Below, one piece after another: positions 1-6,072 of a stretch of 6,072 nucleotides of DNA (position 1 is the first letter of the stretch; the number at the start of each line of letters is the position of its first letter). This stretch comes from an uncultured Mycoplasma sp. GTDB lineage: Bacteria; Bacillota_I; Bacilli_A; Mycoplasmatales; Mycoplasmoidaceae. The notes beneath the pieces were generated by a model. That model worked only from the letters and a program-made list of their open reading frames with translations, was not told where the DNA came from and made no database searches. Position numbers and translations under genes: made by a program. The stretch covers positions 1 through 6,072 of the forward strand of contig CAMWUV010000038.1 in assembly GCA_947177535.1 (NCBI GenBank), written 5' to 3'.

Positions 1-87
1 TAGCAATACACAAAACAAAAATTTTATAATTTTTATTTTTTTGATTTAAAAATATAAAAATTATAAAAACAAACTTTTATTTTGTAA
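1..87. other. AT-rich intergenic region with a possible -10 box
   Basis: No coding region is supportable here. The forward frames are broken by TAA or TAG within a few codons and the stretch is almost pure A/T. A perfect TATAAT lies at 25-30, and a weaker TTGATT (41-46) with TATAAA (62-67) follows at a short 15-bp spacing. Either could serve as a promoter, but such hexamers are expected by chance in DNA this AT-rich, and no convincing -35 box accompanies the TATAAT. Confidence 0.3.
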
Positions 88-124
88 AATAAAGTGATTG
101 GGTTACATTCCCAATCACTTTATT
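88..124 (+). terminator. Strong hairpin upstream of glpF, probable terminator of the preceding gene
   Basis: Positions 88-102 and 110-124 are perfectly complementary over 15 bp around a 7-nt loop (TTACATT). The core GTGATTGGG/CCCAATCAC is GC-richer than anything nearby. The 3' arm runs into TTTATTATTATT, a T-rich but interrupted tail, so this looks like an intrinsic terminator for a gene to the left of the window. The tail is weaker than in the other two terminators here. If a promoter lies further upstream (a TATAAT is at 25-30), the hairpin would instead sit in the 5' leader of the glp operon. The direct observation is the hairpin; the terminator role is inferred. Confidence 0.65.
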
Positions 125-164
125 ATTATTGATAAAAAAATAATAAAAAGAAATATATATAAAT

Positions 165-170
165 AAAGGA
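165..170 (+). promoter_or_regulatory. Ribosome binding site of glpF
   Basis: AAAGGA lies 11 nt before the ATG at 182, a little longer than the 6-9 nt seen for the other three genes. It supports the start at 182 over the next in-frame ATG at 212, which has no purine-rich site and would cut into the residues just before the first membrane helix. A TTGATA at 129-134 and TATATA at 154-159 (19-bp spacing) could be a promoter, but its start point would overlap this site, so I do not call it. Confidence 0.65.
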
Positions 171-181
171 AAAAATAAAAT

Positions 182-1045
182 ATGGACTATGTTACACAAT
201 GATGGTTGGCTATGTTTTCAGAATTTATTGGAACAGCCATTCTTGTTTTACTAGGAAATGGAGTTTGTGCTGCAACTTCATTAAAGAAAATGTTTGCAAA
301 CCAATCTGGTAAATGAGTTTTAATTGCTCTTGGTTGAGGGTTTGCAGTGTTTGTTGCTGCAACAGTTTCTGCAGCAATGGGTGGTGGAGGATTCTTAAAC
401 CCAGCTGTACTTATTATGCAAGCAATAGGATCTAGCAAAGAAGCATCTGGTGTGTTTGCACTTGGAGTTTTAGCATCTGCAGGACCAGATAAAGCTGTTA
501 ATACTGATGCTGTTATCGCTTTAACATTCTTTGTAATTCTAGTTTTTGAATTATTAGGTGCAATTTTTGGACAAATTATTCTTGACTTCATCAATTTTAA
601 ATTTTTAAAAGACAAAGAAAATGATTTATTAACAATTAAAGGATCTCATTGTACTGGACCTGCTTACAGAGAAAAAGCAGCAGTATTTAATTTCTCTTAT
701 GAATTTGTAGGTACTTTAATCTTATTAGCTGCTATTTTAGCTTTTTCAAAATTACCAGCAGGTAGTAGTGGCGATGTAGAAAGCGGTGGTTTTAGTTTAG
801 GTGCTTTAAGTAACCTAGCAGTTACATTTGTGATTATGTCAATTGGTATTTCATTAGGTTCAGCAACTGGTTATGCAATTAACCCAGCCAGAGACTTAAT
901 GCCAAGAATTGTATTCACATGATTTGTTGCATTATTTAGAAAAGAAGATAAAACTGCAAATATTGCAGACTGAGGATATAGTTGAGTTCCAGTAGCAGGA
1001 CCTATGGCTGCTGGTGTAGTAATTGGATTATTTGCATTAATTTAA
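182..1045 (+). CDS. glpF: Glycerol uptake facilitator (aquaglyceroporin) GlpF
   Basis: This is a 287-aa channel of the MIP family that lets glycerol diffuse across the membrane; E. coli GlpF has 281 aa. Both half-helix motifs are present: FLNPAV with N73 and INPARD with N234. The Asp after NPAR is typical of glycerol channels rather than water channels. Aligning by eye with E. coli GlpF gives a selectivity filter of W52, G222, Y231 and R237 (W48, G191, F200, R206 in E. coli). The EF-x-GT motif opens each half (E14, E174), showing the usual internal duplication, and about six hydrophobic helices can be seen. The conserved SGAHLNPA of loop B is replaced by GGGGFLNPA, without the His. Seven Trp codons occur, six TGA and one TGG. 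It is the first gene of the operon, 23 nt before glpO. The family call is secure; substrate is inferred from motif and neighbours. Confidence 0.95.
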
Positions 1046-1054
1046 TTCAAATAT

Positions 1055-1059
1055 AAGGA
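1055..1059 (+). promoter_or_regulatory. Ribosome binding site deciding the glpO start
   Basis: AAGGA is 9 nt before ATG 1069 but only 3 nt before the in-frame GTG at 1063 and 1 nt before a TTG at 1061. The spacing therefore favours ATG 1069. That start also gives the FAD-binding beta strand its usual short lead (Met-Phe-Asp before ITIIGGG). Confidence 0.75.
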
Positions 1060-1068
1060 TTTGTGTTT

Positions 1069-2214
1069 ATGTTTGATATAACAATCATAGGTGGAGGAAT
1101 AATAGGTTCTATTATTGCTTATCATCTATCAAGATATAATTTAAAAATCTTATTACTAGAAAAAAATCCTGTTTTTGCTGATGAAACATCTCGTGGTAAT
1201 TCTGGTGTAATTCATGGCGGGTTTGATCCAGAACCACATAAAATTGAAGCTAAACTAAATGTTTTAGGAAACAAAATTTGAAGAAACCAAATTTTTAAAG
1301 ATTTAGATTTTCCTAGAGCACAAGTTGATTCTTTAATTATAGCTTTTGATGAAAAAGAGATGAAACATGTTCATATGCTTTATGAAAGAGGATTAACAAA
1401 TGGTGTATTAGCTTCTGATATGAAAATTCTTTCTAAAGAAGAATTATTAAATAGAGAACCTAATCTTAACCCAAATGTTGCTGGGGCACTTTTATGTACT
1501 TCTTCATGAGCAATTGATCCAGTTCAAGCCTCATTAGCATTTTTAGCAGTTGCTGAAAAAAATGGTGTTATTTTAAGAAAAAATTCAAAAGTTACAGATA
1601 TTTTAAGTTTAGAAAATGAATTTGAAATAACTGTTAATTATGAAGAAAAAATTAAGACAAAATATATAATAAATGCTGCTGGACACTATGCTGATTTAAT
1701 TGCAGAGTTAGCAGGTTATCCAGATTTTAAACAAACTACAAGAAGAGGGGAATATCGTATTCTTGACCGTTCACAAAGTGGAATTGTAAATTCAATTTGT
1801 TTTATGGTTCCAACAATTCATGGTAAAGGTGTTATTGTTGCCCCAATGCTTGATGGTCATGTTTTAGTTGGTCCAACAGCTGAAGAAGGTGTTGAAAAAG
1901 AAGACACAAGATTAGTTACAAAAGAAAAATTTGAATACATTGGAGAAATTGGAAAAAAAATAATTCCAAGCATTGATATGTCAAGAACAATAATGACATT
2001 AGCTGGATCTAGACCAATTGATAAAAAAACAAATGATTTTGTAATTCAATTTGCTAAAGATAATAACCACTTTTTAAATGTTGCTGGTATGCAATCACCT
2101 GCAATAGCTTCTGCACCTGCTATAGCTTTATATGTTGAAAAACTATTGCAAAAAAGTGGATTAGATTTAAGTCAAAAAACAAATTTTGAAACTAAATATA
2201 AAGTATTTCACTAA
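1069..2214 (+). CDS. glpO: Glycerol-3-phosphate oxidase (FAD-dependent, H2O2-forming) GlpO
   Basis: The 381-aa product is an FAD-dependent oxidoreductase of the DAO superfamily. In mycoplasmas this short form oxidises glycerol-3-phosphate to dihydroxyacetone phosphate and passes the electrons to O2, making H2O2. The dinucleotide-binding GGGIIG is at residues 8-13, with E31 at the end of the second strand to hold the FAD ribose. [11 protein letters not shown] (43-53) carries H49, which by position matches the conserved flavin-proximal His. NAAG (202-205) and VAGMQSP (338-344) are later FAD-contact segments. At about 380 residues it lacks the C-terminal domain of the ~500-aa respiratory GlpD. 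The same fold includes L-2-hydroxyglutarate oxidase (LhgO), so the substrate is assigned from the glpF and glpK neighbours. No membrane helix or signal peptide is seen. Both Trp codons (at 1278 and 1507) are TGA. It ends 16 nt before glpK. Confidence 0.9.
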
Positions 2215-2230
2215 TACTGAAGGAAAAGAA

Positions 2231-3757
2231 ATGAATACAGAAAAAAAATATGTTGTTGCAATTGATTCTGGAACAACATCATGTAGAACAATTATTTTTG
2301 ATAAAGAAGGGAAAAGTGTTGCTATCGCACAGGCAGAATTTACACAATTTTTTCCTCAATCTGGTTGAGTTGAACATGACCCGCTAGAAATTTGATCTGC
2401 ACAATTGGGAACATTACAAAGCGCTAAAACAAAAGCAGGAATTAAATCTGATAATATTGCAGCTGTTGGAATTACTAACCAAAGAGAAACTGTAGTTTTA
2501 TGAGATAAAGAAACTGGTTTGCCAGTTTATAATGCTATTGTTTGACAAGATAGAAGAACAAGTGATTTTTGTGATGAATTAATTAAAGCTGGATATGGTG
2601 AAAAAATAACTCAAAAAACTGGGTTAATTATTAATCCTTATTTTTCAGCTACAAAAATTAGATGAATTTTAAAAAATGTTCCAGAAGCTGCTCATAAACT
2701 AGCTCAAAACAAGTTATTAGCTGGTACAATTGACACTTGATTAATTTGAAAATTAACAAATGGTAAAGTGCATGCAACTGATGTTTCAAATGCATCAAGA
2801 ACAATGCTTTTCAATATCAATACATTAAGATGAGATGAAGACATTTTAAATCTTTTAGGTATTCCAAAAGAAATTCTTCCAGAAGTTAAATCTTCTTCAG
2901 AAAACTATGGAATTATTGATCCAAAAATGTTTTCAAATCGTGCAGTTTCTCAAGTTCCAATTGCTGGAGTTGCTGGTGATCAACAATCTTCTTTATTTGG
3001 TCAACTTTGTACTGAAATTGGAATGGTTAAAAATACATATGGAACTGGATGTTTCACTCTAGTTAACATTGGAAATAAACCAATTATTTCAAAAAACCAA
3101 TTAGTAACAACAGTTGCTTGAAAAATTGGTAACCAACCAACTGTGTATGCACTAGAAGGATCAGTATTTGTTGCAGGTAGTGCAATTCAATGATTAAGAG
3201 ATGCTATAAAAATTATTTATAGTGCACAAGAATGTGATTTTTATTGTAGTCTTGTAAAAGACAACATTCAAAATGTTTATATGGTTCCATCATTTACTGG
3301 ACTTGGAGCTCCACATTGAGATTCAAATTCAAGAGGTGCAATTTTTGGATTAGAAAGAGGAACTAAAAGAGAACACATTGTAAAAGCCACAGTTGAATCT
3401 ATTGCTTTCCAATCTAATGATTTGTTAAGTGCAATGGAAAAAGACATTGGTAAAAAAATTACAATGATGAAAGTTGATGGTGGTGCATCAAATTCAAATT
3501 ATTTAATGCAATTCCAATCATCAATTAGTAATTTAGAAATTCAAAGACCAACTAATACTGAAACAACAGCATTAGGTGCTGCTTATTTAGCAGGATTATG
3601 TGTAGGTTTTTGAAAATCAATTGATGAACTAAAAAATTTAAACAAAGTTGATAAATCTTTTTCTCCTAATATGCAAAAAGATGAAGTTGACAAAAAAATT
3701 AAAGGTTGAAAAGAAGCGGTTAAAAGAACACTTAACTGAACAAAATCAATTTTGTAA
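2231..3757 (+). CDS. glpK: Glycerol kinase GlpK
   Basis: The 508-aa product of the FGGY kinase family phosphorylates glycerol with ATP to glycerol-3-phosphate, trapping it in the cell and feeding GlpO. It is full length for the family. Visible motifs: phosphate loop [10 protein letters not shown] (D12), glycerol-binding R85-E86, W105 and Y137, catalytic D250 in GVAGDQQ, FGGY signature 1 around [13 protein letters not shown] (137-149), signature 2 from G369 to E389, and the adenosine-site DGGASNSN (from D416). The phosphate loop has Ser-13 and Cys-18 where many relatives have Gln and Ser. GAAGGA at 2219-2224 is 6 nt before the ATG. All 14 Trp codons are TGA. The His phosphorylated by HPr in Firmicute enzymes, 14 residues before the catalytic Asp, is N236 here. 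The E. coli FBP-binding GGKGGTR loop is also absent. Regulation by either route is therefore not evident. It is the last gene of the operon. Confidence 0.97.
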
Positions 3758-3761
3758 AAAT

Positions 3762-3791
3762 AAAAAAAACAGTGTAAAAACTGTTTTTTTT
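3762..3791 (+). terminator. Intrinsic terminator of the glp operon
   Basis: A 12-bp stem pairs 3762-3773 (eight A, then CAGT) with 3780-3791 (ACTG, then eight T) around the 6-nt loop GTAAAA. A further T-rich run follows to 3800. It starts 4 nt after the glpK stop. The symmetric A/T arms mean it could also act on the opposite strand, but no minus-strand gene faces it within the window. Confidence 0.88.
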
Positions 3792-3804
3792 ATTTTTTTT
3801 GAAT

Positions 3805-3810
3805 TATAAT
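3805..3810 (+). promoter_or_regulatory. Probable -10 box of the surface-protein gene
   Basis: A perfect TATAAT follows directly on the T tract of the glp terminator. At 16-18 bp spacing the -35 region would fall inside the terminator's T arm (3781-3788), which has only a poor match to TTGACA. Transcription would begin near 3817 and leave a leader of about 90 nt before the ATG at 3907. Upstream T tracts often stand in for a weak -35 in mollicutes; that part is inference. Confidence 0.5.
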
Positions 3811-3858
3811 GATAGGACAAGTATAAAAAACAAAGTTATATAAAGTTATTAATTTACT

Positions 3859-3877
3859 AAATACTATATAAGTATTT
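3859..3877. repeat. Inverted repeat in the leader of the surface-protein gene
   Basis: AAATACT (3859-3865) and AGTATTT (3871-3877) are perfect 7-bp inverted copies around ATATA. Just upstream, AAAGTTAT occurs twice exactly 10 bp apart (3832-3839 and 3842-3849). Either could bind a regulator or fold in the RNA. With no T tail the palindrome is not a terminator. Both may be chance in such AT-rich DNA. Confidence 0.35.
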
Positions 3878-3906
3878 TGTTTTTTAATAGCTGAAAGGAA
3901 AATAAA

Positions 3907-4002
3907 ATGAAAAAGAAAATTTTAATTTCTATGATGCTAGTTGTTCCAGCTGCAGCAGCTGGGATAGCTCCTTCGCTTATGCTTTCAACAAGTGTTCAAT
4001 CA
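3907..4002 (+). other. Signal sequence or signal anchor of the surface protein
   Basis: Residues 1-32 have a basic start (Lys 2-4), a hydrophobic core of about 22 residues and a polar Ser/Thr/Gln end (STSVQS). A cleavage site is not clear; somewhere around residues 27-32 is plausible. Because no Cys is present, no lipid anchor can be added. The protein would be either released or held by an uncleaved N-terminal helix. Confidence 0.7.
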
Positions 4003-5823
4003 AATAATATTGATGTTAATAACCCTGTTGATCCAACTAATCCTACTAATCCAGTTGATCCAGTTGATCCAACAAACCCTACTAACCCAACAGATCCAGT
4101 TGATCCAGTTGATCCAACTAATCCTACTAACCCAACAGATCCAGTTGATCCAGTTGAAAATATATCTTACTTACCAAAATCATTAATTGACTTTTTCACA
4201 TATGACATTAAATATTCATATTATGAAGCACCTGATAAAACAGGATTTAATGATTGTCTAAAAAATCTATTTAGTAGTTTAAAAATTGAAGATTATTTAG
4301 AAAATAAAGATGAATACCAAAATGTTAGTATTTCATATGTAGATAATTCAGGGGATTTAGATCAAAAAACTTTTAGCATTTCTGTTACTCCAACTGAAGG
4401 ATTTGAATGAGAAGATAAAAGCACTAATCCAAAAACTGTAACTGTTTTCATACAAAAATTAACAACTGAACTTCTAGAACCAGTTAAGGAATTAGCTTAT
4501 TTACCAAAATTATTAAATGACTTTTTCACATATGACATTAAATATTCTGGAACACAAGATAACACAGGATTAAATGGATATTTAAAAAATCTATTTAGTA
4601 GCTTGAAATTTGAAGATTATTTAGAAAATAAAGATGAATATAAAAATGTTAGTTTTTCGTTTGTAAATAATTCAGCAAATTGAACCGATAAAAGTTTTAA
4701 AATATCTGTTGCTCCAACTGAAGGATCTGAATGAGAAGATAAAAGCACTAATTCAAAAACTGTAACTGTTGTCTTACAAAAGTTTTCAGTAGCAACTATT
4801 CAAGATGCAACAGCTCCAACTAAAGCTAAAATTAATCAAGCAATTTCTGAAAGATTAACTATTTTAAGCGATAAAGATTTAGGAGACGCTATATCTTATA
4901 ATTTATCTAAAAAATTAATAACAATGTCAGCAAATGATAATACCTCAACTAATTTTTTAAATGTAAATGTTGCTTATGTACAAAATTCAGCTAGTATTAA
5001 AAACAAAAACTTTAAACTTAATATTGTTCCAGCAAATGGTCATTCATGAAAAGACACAAATACAACTGAAATAAGAACAATTGTGGTTGATATTCCACAA
5101 CTTGATTGAGCTGGTAATTCAAACTGAATTCTATTTGATTTAGGTTATCAATCAAATATAGTTATAAATACTAGTTACAGTTATAGTGAATATCCTACTG
5201 GCAAAGACTACACATATACTATTGCAGAAGATAAATATCCTAAACTTTTTGGTACAACAGTAGATAATATTAAAAGTAAAATTTTTGAAACTTGTATTCT
5301 TGATTTTAAAAAAGTATTCTCAATTGAACCAGTTAGTACTTATAAAAATGCTTTTTGATATTCAACAGCCTTATCTTTTAGCAGATATGTTACTGAATTT
5401 TTCTTTAAAGCTGATGTAAAACCAACAGCAGGTTATACATGACTAGATGGTGGAACTTATGCAAAAAATATTCAATTTTCTTTTTGAGCTTGTAATACAA
5501 AATATTGTCCTGTTACTTTAGGTACTACAAGTGATATAAATCAATTACCTAATGAAGTTGACAAAAATTATGATGCTAATGGTTTACCAAATCGATATAT
5601 TTCATTTGTTGGACCAAATCAAAAATTATCATTTGAACAACAAAAAATAAGAGAACTAGATACATTATATCAACCTTGATATACGTCTACAATAACTAAT
5701 TTAAAATCTGCAACTGGTAAAAATAATGTTCGTGAACCTTGAACTTTTGATATTCAATTAACTAATGTTGTTAATCCTTCAATAACTAAATCTATAAAAG
5801 GTTGAGCACTTTCAGTATACTAA
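3907..5823 (+). CDS. Repeat-containing secreted or surface protein, not recognised by name
   Basis: This 638-aa protein is only complete when its 12 TGA codons are read as Trp. The start has AAAGGA (3894-3899) 7 nt upstream. Residues 1-32 look like a Sec signal or signal anchor: KKK, then a hydrophobic run (5-26) with an AAAAG stretch. There is no lipobox; the first Cys is C117, so it is not a classic mollicute lipoprotein. Residues 40-84 are 15 tripeptides of the form P-[VT]-[DNE], an extended acidic stalk. A ~105-residue unit follows in two clear copies (about 88-185 and 198-293), one diverged copy (about 301-397) and one possible fourth (about 450-526). Each ends in P-x-x-G-x-x-W-x-D/E-like motifs at W168, W276, W381 and W512. 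The C-terminal part is rich in Tyr, Thr and Asn, has a C529-x4-C534 pair and ends without a membrane helix. A role in adhesion or surface display is inferred from architecture only. Confidence 0.88.
4024..4158 (+). repeat. 9-nt/45-nt tandem repeat encoding a Pro-Val-Asp / Pro-Thr-Asn stalk
   Basis: The region is built of 9-nt codon triplets for Pro-[Val/Thr]-[Asp/Asn/Glu]. They are grouped into a 45-nt unit encoding [15 protein letters not shown]. Copies at 4051-4095 and 4096-4140 differ at only 2 of 45 positions. A third copy begins at 4141 and breaks off at PVDPVE, and a shorter relative precedes them from 4024. Gain or loss of a unit keeps the reading frame, so the stalk length could vary between strains by slippage or recombination. 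Confidence 0.93.
4168..4461 (+). repeat. Intragenic repeat unit A of the surface protein
   Basis: This first copy encodes residues about 88-185. It runs from [17 protein letters not shown], through LKNLFSSLK and [10 protein letters not shown], to EWEDKSTN and KTVTV. It matches unit B closely in both protein and DNA, with runs such as CTTTTTCACATATGACATT (from 4191) identical to 4521 onward. The offset is 330 nt at the start and 324 nt at the end, so there is a two-residue indel between them. Confidence 0.9.
4498..4785 (+). repeat. Intragenic repeat unit B of the surface protein
   Basis: The second copy encodes residues about 198-293 ([17 protein letters not shown] to [10 protein letters not shown]). 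The high DNA match with unit A points to a fairly recent tandem duplication inside the gene. The differences cluster just after the TYDIKYS segment and around NNSANWTDKS. Confidence 0.9.
4807..5097 (+). repeat. Diverged unit C of the surface-protein domain
   Basis: Residues about 301-397 align with A and B at the protein level only. [19 protein letters not shown] matches the [10 protein letters not shown] and QKTFSISV segments of unit A, and [15 protein letters not shown] with IRTIVVDI matches [15 protein letters not shown] with KTVTVFI. The first half is replaced by a helical-looking [11 protein letters not shown] segment. This suggests an older copy of the same fold. Confidence 0.65.
5254..5484 (+). 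repeat. Possible fourth, most diverged unit D
   Basis: The end of this stretch (residues about 506-526) reads [23 protein letters not shown], matching the P-x-x-G-x-x-W-x-D and following beta strand of units A-C. Its first part ([15 protein letters not shown]) has the position of the helical segment in C. The middle differs and the spacing from the W of unit C is larger (131 against about 105 residues), so the boundaries are approximate. Confidence 0.45.
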
Positions 5824-5906
5824 GTTTTTAAATGATTAAAATACATTATAGTTAACAAAAAATAAGATTTCCATATTAACATTAATTAGAAATGCAATCT
5901 TGTAAT

Positions 5907-5942
5907 AAAAAATCCATAATTTATTTTGATTATGGATTTTTT
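5907..5942. terminator. Terminator downstream of the surface-protein gene
   Basis: A perfect 14-bp stem pairs 5907-5920 (six A, then TCCATAAT) with 5929-5942 (ATTATGGA, then six T) around the loop TTATTTTG. It lies 83 nt after the stop codon. The A run on the left and T run on the right would let it work on both strands, as between convergent genes, but no minus-strand gene is visible in what remains of the window. Confidence 0.82.
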
Positions 5943-6072
5943 ATATACTTAAAGTTATTTTTAAATTAAAAAACTGTAAATTTACTCTTTTTTTATGCAA
6001 TCTTTTTTTATTTATTTAAAATAAAAATATAACAAACTAAACTGCATATGAACAATAGTTATAGATTTAAAC
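5943..6072. other. AT-rich non-coding tail
   Basis: I see no supportable gene. It holds a 10-bp palindrome GTAAATTTAC (5976-5985), T-rich runs, and a second copy of ATGCAATCTT (5995-6004, the first at 5892-5901). An ATG at 6048 opens a frame of eight codons to the window end, but no ribosome binding site precedes it. It may hold the promoter of a gene to the right. Confidence 0.4.

Noticed and set aside
187..615. 142-codon open frame on the minus strand
   Set aside because: It lies wholly inside glpF, whose plus-strand product has both NPA motifs and conserved helices. The minus-strand product resembles no family I know and has no ribosome binding site.
1278..1510. Apparent breaks in glpO, glpK and the surface-protein gene suggesting pseudogenes
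   Set aside because: All breaks are TGA codons at sites where Trp is expected. Read with the mollicute code each gene is intact and of family length.
4024..4158. CRISPR-like array
   Set aside because: The repeat has no spacers: 9-nt units are contiguous and code for a Pro-rich stretch in frame with the gene.
3992..4186. Open frame on the + strand coding a Leu/Ile/Gln-rich repeat
   Set aside because: It is the out-of-frame reading of the 9-nt repeats in the surface-protein gene, which makes any frame look open and repetitive. It has no start signal of its own.
182..5823. A joined functional system of glycerol oxidation and the neighbouring surface protein (contact-dependent H2O2 delivery)
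   Set aside because: The terminator at 3762-3791 and a separate promoter split them, and adjacency in one genome is not enough. It would need conserved co-location in several species.
5892..6004. 10-nt direct repeat ATGCAATCTT at 5892-5901 and 5995-6004, as possible attachment or insertion flanks
   Set aside because: Between the copies is mainly the terminator hairpin, with no mobile gene or other boundary signs. A 10-mer pair can arise by chance in low-complexity DNA.
6048..6072. Possible start of a next gene (ATG then Asn-Asn-Ser-Tyr-Arg-Phe-Lys)
   Set aside because: Only eight codons are visible and no AGGA-like site precedes the ATG. It cannot be told from chance.

Overview
The window comes from a mollicute that reads UGA as tryptophan. 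The DNA is very AT-rich. All four genes stay open only if TGA is read as Trp, and the Trp residues this creates fall at conserved positions (for example the W of the glycerol kinase active site and of the GlpF selectivity filter). By my count 34 of 35 Trp codons are TGA and one is TGG. Codon use, the glycerol gene set and the style of surface protein fit the Spiroplasma/Mesoplasma/Entomoplasma/Mycoplasma mycoides branch. I cannot name the species from sequence alone.

Layout, all genes on the + strand: (1) 1-181, an AT-rich intergenic region with a strong 15-bp hairpin (88-124) and the ribosome binding site of the first gene. (2) 182-3757, a compact glycerol operon: glpF (glycerol facilitator, 287 aa), glpO (FAD-dependent glycerol-3-phosphate oxidase, 381 aa) and glpK (glycerol kinase, 508 aa), with gaps of only 23 and 16 nt. 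It ends in an intrinsic terminator at 3762-3791. (3) 3792-3906, a short promoter/leader region with a clear TATAAT box and a 7-bp inverted repeat. (4) 3907-5823, a 638-aa secreted or surface protein that I do not recognise by name. It has a Sec-type signal sequence without a lipobox cysteine, a Pro-Val-Asp/Pro-Thr-Asn stalk, and about four copies of a ~105-residue domain ending in a P-x-x-G-x-x-W-x-D motif. (5) 5824-6072, a non-coding tail with a 14-bp terminator hairpin (5907-5942) and no gene I can support.

The three glp products form one pathway. GlpF lets glycerol through the membrane, GlpK makes glycerol-3-phosphate from it, and GlpO oxidises that to dihydroxyacetone phosphate, passing electrons to O2 and releasing H2O2. 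In pathogenic mycoplasmas this H2O2 is a known cytotoxic factor. The surface protein has its own probable promoter behind the operon's terminator, so any functional link with the operon is speculative.

The window is mostly a well-known metabolic operon. The least understood part is the repeat-built surface protein. I see no CRISPR array, tRNA, rRNA, insertion sequence or phage gene.
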